Source: Psychromonas sp. CNPT3 (GTDB lineage Bacteria; Pseudomonadota; Gammaproteobacteria; Enterobacterales; Psychromonadaceae). Taken from it: a stretch of 64,000 bases of DNA. The stretch covers positions 577,883 to 641,882 of the forward strand of contig NC_020802.1 of the NCBI RefSeq assembly GCF_000153405.2, written 5' to 3'. The notes under the pieces were generated by a model. The model was not told where the DNA came from. It saw nothing but the letters and a program-made list of their open reading frames with translations, and ran no database searches. Positions 9,042 to 17,964 of this stretch are shown here, one piece after another. Each line of letters starts with the position of its first letter. The stretch's first letter is position 1. The translations under genes were made by a program, and so were the position numbers.

Positions 9042-10224
9042 AGATGATTTTATTCGGTCCAAAACATTCGTAATGAATATTTTCATTTGGCACTTTTAGA
9101 TCGGTCAGTGCATGTGCGACATATTGCATAAAAGCAATGGGCCCACATATATAATAATGCATATTAGGATCAATTTTTTTATCGAACAGCGCGTCTAACT
9201 TCATGAACCCTTGGTGTTGATAATCCTCGTTAATGAGATCCGAGTCTAAAGGAGAGTTATACCAAATCGTGCTTTGCATATGTGAATGTTTGGCGATGAG
9301 TGCTTGCACATGTTTTTTAAACGCATGGGTTTGACCATTTTCAGTCGCATGTAACCACGTCACCGATGTATTATGTGCCGTTAAACTCTCTAGCATCGAT
9401 AACATGGGCGTCAGACCGACACCTGCAGATATCAGTGTAACCGGGCGACTCTCAGTAATATCTAAAAAGAAATCACCGGCAGGTGAGCTTAATGAAACCA
9501 CATCACCGACATTAAGCTCGTTATGTAAATAATTAGAAACAACACCCTCTACATCGCGTTTAACTGAAATGCGATAACTATCATCGCGAGGAGAGCAAGA
9601 GAGGCTGTATTGACGAATTTCTTGATACTTAAATTGAGAAGGGTGTAAGTAAATACCGATATATTGTCCTGGCATAAAATGAGAGACATTTTTACCATCA
9701 ACGGCTTTGAAAGTGAAACTACTAATACATTGGCTTTCTGCTTTTTTTTCGGTCAGAACAAACGCTCGTTTACCACGCCATCCACCTGATTTATTTTCAT
9801 TTTCTTTATAAATATCTTCTTCTCGCGTGATAAATATATGCGCAAGAACGCCATAAGCTTCAGCCCAAGCATCAATGACTTCTTGGCCTGGAGAAAGTAG
9901 CTCATCAATACTTGCAAGTAAGTGCTCGCCAACAATATTATATTGAGCTTCTGTTATCATAAAACTACTGTGTTTTTGCGCTATTTTTTCAACAACAGGC
10001 AATACGGCCGCTAAATTGTCAATATTATTGGCGTATGCACATATCGCATTAAAGAGTGCTTCTTGTTGCGCGCCTTTTGTTTGGTTGCTCATATTAAAGA
10101 TATCGAGTAATTCAGGATGATGCTTAAACATACGTTTATAGAAATGGGTGGTAAGTTTAGTGCCTGTTTGAGCAATGAGAGGCGCTGTCGATTTGACGAT
10201 TTTTATTGTTTTTTCTGAGATCAT
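9040..10224 (-). CDS. hmp: Flavohemoprotein, nitric oxide dioxygenase
   Basis: Oxidises NO to nitrate with O2 and NADPH, protecting against nitrosative stress. From the ATG at 10224 it has 394 residues (E. coli 396). Residues 1-140 are the globin domain with [19 protein letters not shown] and the proximal-histidine region KIAQKHSSF. The FAD domain includes RQYSLSCSP near residue 205, and the NAD domain has [15 protein letters not shown] and YICGPIAFM. The end HYECFGPN is typical. The start is supported by AAAGG seven bases upstream; a longer frame to 10296 would run through the promoter. It is divergent from nsrR, with an NsrR-type operator between them. Confidence 0.97.
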   Translation of the reverse strand: MISEKTIKIVKSTAPLIAQTGTKLTTHFYKRMFKHHPELLDIFNMSNQTKGAQQEALFNAICAYANNIDNLAAVLPVVEKIAQKHSSFMITEAQYNIVGEHLLASIDELLSPGQEVIDAWAEAYGVLAHIFITREEDIYKENENKSGGWRGKRAFVLTEKKAESQCISSFTFKAVDGKNVSHFMPGQYIGIYLHPSQFKYQEIRQYSLSCSPRDDSYRISVKRDVEGVVSNYLHNELNVGDVVSLSSPAGDFFLDITESRPVTLISAGVGLTPMLSMLESLTAHNTSVTWLHATENGQTHAFKKHVQALIAKHSHMQSTIWYNSPLDSDLINEDYQHQGFMKLDALFDKKIDPNMHYYICGPIAFMQYVAHALTDLKVPNENIHYECFGPNKII

Positions 10225-10238
10225 ATTGAAACCTTTAT

Positions 10239-10293
10239 AAGTTGCATTTAAAATACATGTTATCTTTATACCGATCCTATTTCTTTTAGTCAA
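10239..10293 (-). promoter_or_regulatory. hmp promoter with NsrR-type operator
   Basis: Read on the minus strand, a TTGACT -35 (10288-10293) and TATAAA -10 (10265-10270) are separated by 17 bases. Directly downstream, 10239-10261 holds a 23-base dyad with half-sites AACATGTATTT and AAATGCAACTT, very close to the published NsrR consensus of two AAGATGCATTT-like halves. The operator would cover the transcription start, only 14 bases before the hmp ATG, so bound NsrR should block transcription directly. Confidence 0.85.
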
Positions 10294-10325
10294 CAAGCTT
10301 ATTAAAATTTTAAAAAGGAGGCGCC

Positions 10326-10775
10326 GTGCAATTAACTACATTTACCGATTATGGATTACGTACATTGATTTATTTGGCTATATTACCCAAAGGAGAATTA
10401 GCAGACATATCAAGCGTCGCTAATATTTATAATGTATCTCGAAATCATATGGTTAAAGTGATCAGTAAATTGTCTAAATTGGGCTATATCGATGCGGTAC
10501 GTGGGAAAAATGGAGGAATTAGATTAGGTATTGATGCGCATAAAATATTTTTAGGTGATGTGATTCAAAATATGGAATCGATGAACATCGTTAATTGTAA
10601 TGCTGGTTTTTGTCATATTGTGGGGGCTTGTCAGCTTAAGGGGGTGCTTGCGAGTGCTACGAATGCATTTTTGGCAGAGCTAAATAAGCATACAATCTTA
10701 AGCTTAGTTGAAGATAATGTGCCATTGGTTAATTTATTGGGCGTACCTATTGGTGGCAATAAGGGAGAGCTCTGA
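10326..10775 (+). CDS. nsrR: Nitric-oxide-sensing transcriptional repressor NsrR
   Basis: Rrf2-family Fe-S repressor that releases its targets when NO attacks the cluster. The 149 residues start at a GTG preceded by AAGGAGG and read [18 protein letters not shown] as in E. coli. The winged helix includes [31 protein letters not shown]. The three cluster cysteines are C91, C96 and C102 ([18 protein letters not shown]). It is divergent from hmp, its expected main target, and the shared 101-base region holds the operator. Confidence 0.95.
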   Translation: MQLTTFTDYGLRTLIYLAILPKGELADISSVANIYNVSRNHMVKVISKLSKLGYIDAVRGKNGGIRLGIDAHKIFLGDVIQNMESMNIVNCNAGFCHIVGACQLKGVLASATNAFLAELNKHTILSLVEDNVPLVNLLGVPIGGNKGEL

Positions 10776-10848
10776 TTTTAGGTCAAAATGTTTTTAATCC
10801 GTTTTAGTGCATTAATATAAATCTTCTATTGATAGATAGTGGCTCAGA

Positions 10849-10885
10849 TAAAAATAGGGTTTGCACGTTTAACATGCAAACCCTA
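10849..10885 (-). terminator. Terminator after dcuC
   Basis: TAGGGTTTGCA and TGCAAACCCTA form a perfect 11-base stem with a nine-base loop. On the minus strand it is followed by TTTTTATC. On the plus strand there is no T-run, so it serves dcuC rather than nsrR. Confidence 0.8.
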
Positions 10886-10909
10886 TGTCGATATATTAAC
10901 TAAAGTGAG

Positions 10910-12277
10910 TTAAAGACTCATAGGTACGGTGATAATTGTTCCTATCACAACCGTAATTAGCCCAACGAGAACGGGAACGGATGTACGTTTAACAACATCA
11001 AATGGACTTAATTTAGCCATGCCACTTGTTGCGACAATAACGCCAGAAACGGGTGATATTGTACGACCAAGGTTTGAGGCTTGTAGCATTGGTATTATTA
11101 AAAATGCGGGGTGTAATCCTAATTTACCGGCTAATGCGGGTGCCAATTCGACAAATGCGAAAAAGGGCGCGTTACCGGAGCCTGTTGCGATGGCTGCTAC
11201 CATGGTGATACCTGTTAAAATTAACATCAATGCAATCCCGCCTGCACCCGCTTGCTCTGCTAAGCCAATTAAGTTATCGATAGCGCCGATAGACATTAAT
11301 CCTTGAGCAAAAACCCCTGCTCCGATCAAAAGCATAACAACACTTTTAAAAGCATCTCCCATACCGTCATAACATACACTTAAATCATCAAGCGTTTCTT
11401 TGCCATTAAAGCGTTTGCTAATGAAATCAACAACGGCAGAAATGAAGATAGACATAACGACAATGGTATAAATATCTAGTTTTACCCCTGGGATAGTAGA
11501 GCCGTTAAATAAGAATACACCAACGATAGGTAAAAATGGCAGAATGAAATAATAACTCGGTGCGGTAACGTTAATGGTGGTTATATCTGTTTTAACCATT
11601 GGCGTGTTGTTTTTCTTATCTAAATATCGATTCCAGAAAAAGATAGCGATGGCCATTGTAATGACGGCTGCAATGGAAACGGGTAATACAGTGCCCAGTG
11701 AAAATTGATCAAGTGGTATACCTGATTTTTCTGCAGCAATCACTACGTCACCTGAAGTGGGTGATAATATGACAGCTACCGGTGAGGCGCAGACAGACGC
11801 GGCGGCTGCGCGTGATATACCCATCGCTGTCATCATCGGGAACAATGTTGCCATTAATAATACGCCTAAACCCGTTGCAGAGCTGACTGCAAGTGACATT
11901 AAGCAGGCTACAAAATAGGCGACTACAAGTAATATATAGGGCGATTTTATAAACGCTAGAGGCCGTGCACATACTTTGACGACAACATTGTTGGCATCTA
12001 TTTTTGTCATATAAGCTGCGAAACCACATAAAAGCATGATTTGCATTCCTAAACCACCGCCTCGATATCGCAACATATATTTAATAAATTCAAGTGCATC
12101 GGTGAGAATGTTGCCGGTAGGCGTAATATTATCGGGTAGGATACTTTTTCCAAGTAAGCCTGTGATGATAAGTAGAATAACGCCGGCGGTGAGTAAGATC
12201 CCTGTTGCATTATATCGTTTAATAATGAAATAACCGACAGAGACGGTAATGATAAAGCCAATAAATAATTCTAGCAT
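10910..12277 (-). CDS. dcuC: Anaerobic C4-dicarboxylate transporter, DcuC type
   Basis: Inner-membrane carrier for fumarate/succinate exchange or succinate efflux in anaerobic growth. The 455-residue protein has about 12 hydrophobic segments and long blocks shared with E. coli DcuC: LCGFAAYMTKI, YFVACLMSLAVSSATG, GVLLMATLFPMM, SPTSGDVVIAAEKSG, TGSGNAPFFAFVE, and MLQASNLGRTISPVSGV near the C-terminus. Downstream on the minus strand is a strong terminator. Together with aspA 3.6 kb away, which makes fumarate from aspartate, it suggests fumarate respiration. No clear FNR site was found upstream. Confidence 0.9.
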   Translation of the reverse strand: MLELFIGFIITVSVGYFIIKRYNATGILLTAGVILLIITGLLGKSILPDNITPTGNILTDALEFIKYMLRYRGGGLGMQIMLLCGFAAYMTKIDANNVVVKVCARPLAFIKSPYILLVVAYFVACLMSLAVSSATGLGVLLMATLFPMMTAMGISRAAAASVCASPVAVILSPTSGDVVIAAEKSGIPLDQFSLGTVLPVSIAAVITMAIAIFFWNRYLDKKNNTPMVKTDITTINVTAPSYYFILPFLPIVGVFLFNGSTIPGVKLDIYTIVVMSIFISAVVDFISKRFNGKETLDDLSVCYDGMGDAFKSVVMLLIGAGVFAQGLMSIGAIDNLIGLAEQAGAGGIALMLILTGITMVAAIATGSGNAPFFAFVELAPALAGKLGLHPAFLIIPMLQASNLGRTISPVSGVIVATSGMAKLSPFDVVKRTSVPVLVGLITVVIGTIITVPMSL

Positions 12278-12770
12278 AAGGTTGCCTTGTAGAATGATAT
12301 GGTTGAGTATTAGAAGTTAAAGTAAGGTATCAATTATCTAGGGTGAATAGATATAAACGGCACATATTTGTGATGTATCTTATATTTAGGTTGTTAATTA
12401 ACTTAAATTCGGGATAACTAGCATTGTTTAGTGCGTCGCCTGCCTTTATTAAGCCATATGTCGGCAATTTGATGCATGAGTTTTGTTTTAAATTTAATAA
12501 TGCATCAATTATTTATTTTATTCTTATTTTATATTTTTATTTTTTATTGTTTATTATTTATTCATATTCTATTTTTCTTCGTTTTACTGTGCCAGTGTCC
12601 TTTTTTGAACATTTAGCGGTGCCGTGTTTGGGTCTTAATTACGCTCTGTATATAAAAGATGTTTTTTAGGCTCTATTAAATAGTCAGCTAAGCCTTTTTT
12701 GTTATGTTAAGACATCTGCTACTGCTAGAATAATGGTTCGCTTCTTTTCTTTATTAGGTCTTTTTTCTCT
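12278..12770. other. Intergenic region between dcuC and helD
   Basis: About 490 bases between divergent genes, very AT-rich. It contains a perfect inverted repeat, TTGATGCAT at 12469-12477 and ATGCATCAA at 12500-12508, with a 22-base spacer. A half CRP-like TTTGTGATG sits near 12367. An open frame at 12424-12669 encodes an unrecognisable Phe/Ile/Tyr-rich peptide and is probably chance. Confidence 0.45.
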
Positions 12771-15680
12771 GTGAAATCAATCAATTCTAGTGTTTTTGGT
12801 CGTTTTTTTGGTCATTCAACGAAACTCTGTTTCGATGAAAATAATATAACGTTAGTCGTCAATGGCGAGCATTTAGTGATCGCATGGCATTTGCTCGTTT
12901 CTCCCCCTAAATTTCGCTCCGGTTTATGGGGTAAAAATATTTCGTTTTATACTTCCCAAAAAAACTACACACTAACGAAAATGGCTTTTCGTACCTCTAT
13001 TAATCTACAAATACACTGTGAAAATTTATGGATAGAGGCCAATAAGAAGCGTCTGCAAAATATAATTATCAATATTGATAAATATATTCGTCAGAAATAT
13101 CTGCGCCAATCGACAGTGCAACATATTAAATTGGCGATACAAGAGGAGTATGTGCGCTGGTATCCCTGGGTGACGAAAGTTAATGTCGTTGATGAAATAG
13201 CGACTTTAATCGGTTTGTTATCTGATTATCAGAGCTGGTCAAAGGCGGACATAGAGATACGCCGTGAAGCGTATATTAATCAGCAACTATCACTCTTTAA
13301 AACGTTTTTTGATGACGTAGAGTCGAAACCCTTGACGCTTAAACAACGTCGCGCTTGTGTTATCGATGACGATAATAACCTGTTACTTGCGGGAGCGGGA
13401 ACCGGAAAAACCAGTGTCATGGTGGGCCGTGCTGGTTATTTATTAAATAGTCTGCAAGCGCAGCACTCAGATGTTTTACTGCTCGCTTACGGGCGAGCGG
13501 CTGCCGATGAAATGGACGCTAGAATAGTCGACAAGCTACGTACTGATAAAATCAGCGCAACCACTTTTCACAGTCTTGGGCAGAGCATTATTGCGCAGGT
13601 CGAGGGCGCTAAACCTTGCCTATCGATATTTGCAGGTGATGAAAAAGCCAAAGCAAAATGGATCCAGACATATTTTGAAGGGTTAATTTACAATAATGAA
13701 GCGTATTGTTCTTTAATTTTAGAATATTTTAGTAAATATTATTATGTAGAAAAGAACGACTTTGAGTTTGAAAGTTTGGGCGATTATTATCAATACTTAA
13801 TTGATAATGATATACGCACCTTAAAAGGGGAGAGGGTTAAAAGTTTTGGTGAGTTGTATATTGCTAATTGGTTATTTAATCATGGTATTGAATATCAGTA
13901 TGAAGCTAATTATGCGTTTGATGTAAAAAACAGAGAGCACCGTCAATATCAGCCCGATTTCTTTTTAGTAGAGTTAAATATTTATATAGAGTATTACGGC
14001 ATCGATGAAAATGGAGATACGGCGCCTTATATCAATAGAGAGGAATATCAGGCATCAATACAATGGAAGAGGCAAACGCATCAGCATCATAAAACGCAAT
14101 GTATTGAATTAACCTATGCGGATCATAAAAAAGATATTTTATTCAAAAAACTTGCTAAACATTTAAAAAACAAACACCTAGAATGTGAATTATTACCTCC
14201 TGAAGCAATGCTTGCGAGTTTAAAGAAGAGTGGGCGTATTAGCGCGCTTGCAGAAATATTTACCAAGTTAGTGAGTTTATATAAGAGTGCTTGCTTAGAT
14301 GCTGAGTTAGAAGAAAATATCATTAAGACAGCTCAAGATAAAAAGCAAATGGCGAAAGCATTTACGTTATTAAAACCCCTTTTTAAAGCTTATCAAGCAC
14401 ATTTACTAAGCCGTGATGAAATTGATTTTGAAGATATGATCTCTAAGGCGTTAATGTATATTCAAAGTGGGCAATTTAAGCCCTCTTGGCGTTATATTAT
14501 GGTCGATGAGTTCCAAGATATATCAGAGCCTCGTGCTCGTCTTGTGAAGGCGCTACGTGATAACTGTCAAGGTAGTTCAATTTTTGCTGTTGGCGATGAT
14601 TGGCAGGCTATTTATCGTTTCAATGGCGCGGATGTATCGCTGACAACCAGTTTTTCACATTATTTTGGTCATACAACTCAAACTGAATTAGATCGTACTT
14701 TTCGTTTTAATAATAAAATAGCGCAAGTCGCCACTGACTTTATCTCTAAAAATCCTTCTCAAATATATAAAACGATCATAGCAAATGATCAGGTGAGTCT
14801 GCCTGCTATATCATTGTTGTGTAAGCGAACACTTACCCTTTCAACTCCAAATAACATTGATGAAATAACGAATGGTGCCCTTGACGAGGTATTAAGTGCG
14901 ATTGCGCGTAAAGCTAATAAACCGACAAGTGTGTATTTACTTGCTCGTTTTTGGTTTTTATTACCGGACAAATTAACCCTTACACGTTTAAATCAACGAT
15001 ATCCCATATTAAAGATACAAACACAGTCATTTCATACCGCGAAAGGTAAAGAAGCGGATCAAGTGGTGATCATTGGCATGAAAACAGGTAAGCATGGTTT
15101 TCCTTCCTCTAAAGCAACGCCTGCTATTTTAGATGCCTTACTTGCTAAAGAAGAAACGTTTGAACATAGTGAAGAGCGTCGTTTGTTTTATGTTGCATTA
15201 ACGCGCGCTAAAAATCGCGTTTATATTATTGCTGATATGCAAAATTCCAGTATTTTTGTGCAAGAGTTGATTAGTGAATATGAAATTGAACTGAATGAAT
15301 TTGACGATGAGAGTTCGCCAAAACAGGCTCATCAAAGCCATTGTTTAGTCTGTAAAACTGGTGTGTTAAAAGCGGGGGTTAGCCGTTATGGCCATTTCTA
15401 TTATTGCTCTCATTTCCCTCTGTGCGCTTACAAAGAAAGAGCTTGCATTAAGTGCCATAGCCTGATGACAAAAACGGTATATGTAGGCTTTAAAGCCTGT
15501 TTAAACTCATCTTGTCACGATGTAGTGCCTTTGTGTGATAAATGTGGTGCGGAGATGCTACTAAGGAGTAGTAAAAAAGGTGAGTTTTGGGGATGTCGAA
15601 ATTATAGAGGCAATGATGCACTTAGTTGTAAAAATGCGATTGATAAATCAAAAATAAAATGGCCAGTGCTGAGCCATTGA
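12771..15680 (+). CDS. helD: HelD-type superfamily 1 DNA helicase with nuclease-like insert and zinc ribbons
   Basis: A 969-residue UvrD-like helicase, far longer than E. coli helicase IV (684). The N-terminal 190 residues resemble the HelD-specific region. Helicase motifs are Walker A LLLAGAGTGKTSVM near residue 205, VDEFQDISEPRA near 578, AVGDDWQAIYRFNGADVSLTTSF, the late motif QTQSFHTAKGKEADQVVIIG, and ERRLFYVALTRAKNRVY. An insert at about 360-450 has GELYIANWLFNHGIEY, then QPDFF (D396) and IEYYG (E407), resembling a PD-(D/E)XK nuclease core. Residues 855-960 hold repeated cysteine pairs (LVCKTG, ACIKCHS, LCDKCGAEM) like topoisomerase-type zinc ribbons. The start is GTG; the usual ATG alternatives would cut conserved sequence. 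Confidence 0.9.
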   Translation: MKSINSSVFGRFFGHSTKLCFDENNITLVVNGEHLVIAWHLLVSPPKFRSGLWGKNISFYTSQKNYTLTKMAFRTSINLQIHCENLWIEANKKRLQNIIINIDKYIRQKYLRQSTVQHIKLAIQEEYVRWYPWVTKVNVVDEIATLIGLLSDYQSWSKADIEIRREAYINQQLSLFKTFFDDVESKPLTLKQRRACVIDDDNNLLLAGAGTGKTSVMVGRAGYLLNSLQAQHSDVLLLAYGRAAADEMDARIVDKLRTDKISATTFHSLGQSIIAQVEGAKPCLSIFAGDEKAKAKWIQTYFEGLIYNNEAYCSLILEYFSKYYYVEKNDFEFESLGDYYQYLIDNDIRTLKGERVKSFGELYIANWLFNHGIEYQYEANYAFDVKNREHRQYQPDFFLVELNIYIEYYGIDENGDTAPYINREEYQASIQWKRQTHQHHKTQCIELTYADHKKDILFKKLAKHLKNKHLECELLPPEAMLASLKKSGRISALAEIFTKLVSLYKSACLDAELEENIIKTAQDKKQMAKAFTLLKPLFKAYQAHLLSRDEIDFEDMISKALMYIQSGQFKPSWRYIMVDEFQDISEPRARLVKALRDNCQGSSIFAVGDDWQAIYRFNGADVSLTTSFSHYFGHTTQTELDRTFRFNNKIAQVATDFISKNPSQIYKTIIANDQVSLPAISLLCKRTLTLSTPNNIDEITNGALDEVLSAIARKANKPTSVYLLARFWFLLPDKLTLTRLNQRYPILKIQTQSFHTAKGKEADQVVIIGMKTGKHGFPSSKATPAILDALLAKEETFEHSEERRLFYVALTRAKNRVYIIADMQNSSIFVQELISEYEIELNEFDDESSPKQAHQSHCLVCKTGVLKAGVSRYGHFYYCSHFPLCAYKERACIKCHSLMTKTVYVGFKACLNSSCHDVVPLCDKCGAEMLLRSSKKGEFWGCRNYRGNDALSCKNAIDKSKIKWPVLSH

Positions 15681-15753
15681 GGAAATTATTTTGATTGATA
15701 ACGCTATATTTTGATATTGCTGGTGGATAATAAAAAAAGTTTTACTATATTTG

Positions 15754-15799
15754 GACATAAAAAGACCCCCAGTAATTGGTTGTCCAACCATTGGGGGTC
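15754..15799 (-). terminator. Terminator for aspA
   Basis: GACCCCCA at 15764-15771 pairs with TGGGGGTC at 15792-15799, and an inner TGGTTG/CAACCA stem extends it. On the minus strand the hairpin is followed by TTTTTATG. It lies about 120 bases beyond the aspA stop; on the plus strand there is no T-run. Confidence 0.8.
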
Positions 15800-15832
15800 A
15801 CTTCAATAGGGCTACTTTTTTTATTGTTACGT

Positions 15833-15895
15833 TCGGACGCCCTCCGATATTAATATCCGTACGGATACAGCGCGGTTTTATTATTCAGGCCGCGC
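15833..15895 (-). repeat. Cluster of short palindromes in the aspA 3' region
   Basis: Three GC-rich dyads follow each other: TCGGA/TCCGA (15833-15847), the perfect palindrome TATCCGTACGGATA (15854-15867), and GCGCGG/CCGCGC (15870-15895, 14-base loop). GATATTAATATC (15846-15857) overlaps the first two, so alternative pairings are possible. They lie between the aspA stop and its terminator and are GC-rich compared with the surroundings. Function unknown; RNA stability or a repeat element are both possible. Confidence 0.55.
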
Positions 15896-15917
15896 GATGT
15901 CATTAAGGATGAATATC

Positions 15918-17378
15918 TTAGTTGTACTGTTTTGCTTTATATTGAGGATGCATTAGATTTTGTACTGAAAAAATGTCATCTAATTCTGTTTTGCTCAGCA
16001 GCGCGCGCTCTAGAACAACTTCTCGGACACTTTTACCTGTTTCGGCACAAATCTTACCGATGATATCACCTTCTTTATGACCAATTAATGGGTTTAAATA
16101 AGTAACGATGCCGATAGAATTAAATACAAATTTTTCACAAACTTCTTTATTTACAGTAATACCTGTAATGCATTTATCACGTAGGTTTATGCACGCATTA
16201 TTAAGTAGTGAAATTGATTCAAATAATGCTTGTCCAATAACAGGCTCCATCACATTAAGTTGTAATTGACCGGCTTCTGCTGCAAAGGTAATAGTAATGT
16301 CATTGCCAATTACTTTAAAGCAAACTTGGTTTACAACCTCAGGAATGACTGGATTTACTTTAGCGGGCATGATTGATGAGCCTGCTTGTAATTCTGGCAA
16401 ATTAAGTTCATTCAAACCAGTTCGAGGGCCTGATGAAAGTAAACGTAAATCATTACATATTTTAGATAGTTTAACAGCGGTACGTTTAAGCGCGCTATGC
16501 ACCATGACATATGCACCACAGTCGGAGGTTGCTTCAATAAGATCTTCAGCGGGAGTACACGCTAATCCTGTAATATCAGCAAGGTTTTTAACCGCTAAGA
16601 GTTGATAACCTTTGATGGCATTTAACTCGGTTCCAACGGCTGTTGCACCTAAATTAATTTCAAGTAATAAATTAGCCGTATATTTAATGTTTTTAATTTC
16701 TTCTTTAATCGAGATGGCAAACGCGTTAAATTCCTGACCTACCGTCATAGGGATAGCGTCTTGAAGTTGAGTTCTGCTCATTTTTAAAACCTCAGAAAAC
16801 TCACTGCCTTTTGCATCAAATGAGCCTTTAAGATACTCAAGAGATTTAATCATGTTCATTAAACTATTATAAACGGCAATACGAAAACCGGTAGGATAAG
16901 CGTCATTGGTGGACTGACTTTTATTAACATGATCGTTGGGATCGATAATGTCGTAATCACCTTTTTCTTTACCCATTAACTCAAGTGCTAGATTGGCAAT
17001 CACTTCATTTGTATTCATATTAACCGATGTACCTGCACCGCCTTGATATACGTCAGATGGGAATTGATCCATACATTTCCCTGTATCGAGGATCACGTCA
17101 CACGCTTTAATAATATATTGGCCTACATCCGATGGAATAGCGCCTAATTCTTTATTTGCCATAGCGGCTGCTTTCTTCGTGAATATCATGCCTCGTATAA
17201 ATTCAGGGACATCTGAAATGGTACTATTAGATATATTAAAATTTTCGATAGCGCGAAGAGTATGAATTCCCCAATAAGCATCTGCGGGAACTTGGCGTTT
17301 ACCAAGTAAATCTTCTTCTGTACGCGTTGCAATATTTAATGTTGTTGCATTTTTATCTAGAGAAACTGTTTGAGACAT
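15918..17378 (-). CDS. aspA: Aspartate ammonia-lyase (aspartase)
   Basis: Reversibly deaminates L-aspartate to fumarate and ammonia. The 486 residues fit the family (E. coli 478). The fumarase/aspartase signature [15 protein letters not shown] is near residue 330, with the flexible SS loop that carries the catalytic serine. Other typical blocks are [31 protein letters not shown] and [18 protein letters not shown]. Fumarate it makes could feed anaerobic respiration with DcuC exporting succinate. A terminator and several hairpins follow the gene. Confidence 0.96.
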   Translation of the reverse strand: MSQTVSLDKNATTLNIATRTEEDLLGKRQVPADAYWGIHTLRAIENFNISNSTISDVPEFIRGMIFTKKAAAMANKELGAIPSDVGQYIIKACDVILDTGKCMDQFPSDVYQGGAGTSVNMNTNEVIANLALELMGKEKGDYDIIDPNDHVNKSQSTNDAYPTGFRIAVYNSLMNMIKSLEYLKGSFDAKGSEFSEVLKMSRTQLQDAIPMTVGQEFNAFAISIKEEIKNIKYTANLLLEINLGATAVGTELNAIKGYQLLAVKNLADITGLACTPAEDLIEATSDCGAYVMVHSALKRTAVKLSKICNDLRLLSSGPRTGLNELNLPELQAGSSIMPAKVNPVIPEVVNQVCFKVIGNDITITFAAEAGQLQLNVMEPVIGQALFESISLLNNACINLRDKCITGITVNKEVCEKFVFNSIGIVTYLNPLIGHKEGDIIGKICAETGKSVREVVLERALLSKTELDDIFSVQNLMHPQYKAKQYN

Positions 17379-17699
17379 AACAAAGCCTTAATGAAAATTT
17401 TTATTAAAAGAATAAAAATTAATATATTGAACCAGCTGTTGTAAGGAATCCATTCGCAAGCATGGGTGATAGATACATTCCAAATGTATCATCTTACCCA
17501 GTATAGGATCCTCTCCCTTTAGGGGATATTCTATAGCGAAGATCAACTTATGTTATTATTTAAAAAATTTCGGAGCGAAATGGGATGTAAATCATGATTA
17601 ATGATCTGGGATCATGTGTTTAGTTCGTTTGTGAGCATCAGTATTGCTTTGCCATTGCATACGACTTGTAACTAAAGGATCACAACAGGTGAAAGTGAG

Positions 17700-17800
17700 T
17701 GTCAGTTTATTTTGTCAGGAATTTGGTGGCATGTTGTGATAAATGTAATGCGAAGATGACACTCATACATCTGTCTTATCTCATACGATAAATGCTAGGA
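17700..17800 (+). pseudogene. Possible decayed fragment like the helD zinc-ribbon tail
   Basis: In one plus-strand frame the stretch around 17731-17760 reads ACCDKCNAKMTL, similar to LCDKCGAEMLL in the zinc-ribbon tail of helD, and the DNA shares TGTGATAAATGT and AGATG at matching positions (helD 15534-15556). Stops lie just upstream and downstream. It may be a relic of a duplicated helD end or of another zinc-ribbon gene; the match is short. Confidence 0.3.
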
Positions 17801-17830
17801 GACTTCGTTCACACATTTGCAACTACCTAA

Positions 17831-17895
17831 TGTTGAGTTTATCCTGATTTTTCGCTCCTTTTTAATAAGAGATAAAAATCAGATCATACTCAACA
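17831..17895. repeat. Long imperfect inverted repeat
   Basis: Left arm 17831-17852 begins TGTTGAGT and ends CTGATTTTT; right arm 17874-17895 is its near-complement (18 of 22 positions), with a 21-base spacer. It lies 70 bases beyond the stop of the minus-strand glycosyltransferase. There is no T-run after it, so it is not a standard terminator. It could be a small mobile-element remnant. Confidence 0.5.
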
Positions 17896-17964
17896 CTGCA
17901 CGTAGTCAGAATGTGGGAAAACATCCCAATACACCAAAAGATGACGAGTATCTATTATACACTA

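Larger units (their letters stand above)
17379..17964. other. Hairpin-rich intergenic region upstream of aspA
   Basis: About 590 bases. It includes an imperfect inverted repeat near 17464-17500 (GATACATT / AAATGTATC core with GGGT/ACCC ends), a TCCC-TTT-AGGGGA hairpin near 17512, a possible decayed copy of a zinc-ribbon coding stretch near 17700-17775, and a long inverted repeat at 17831-17895. No intact gene was seen. The aspA promoter should lie near 17380-17450. Confidence 0.5.

Noticed and set aside
12361-12410. CRP or FNR site upstream of dcuC
   Set aside because: A TTTGTGA half-site and a TTGTTAATTAAC stretch are present but neither makes a good full dyad.
12424-12669. 81-codon plus-strand frame between dcuC and helD
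   Set aside because: Product is a low-complexity Phe/Ile/Tyr-rich string in very AT-rich DNA, with no ribosome binding site or family pattern.
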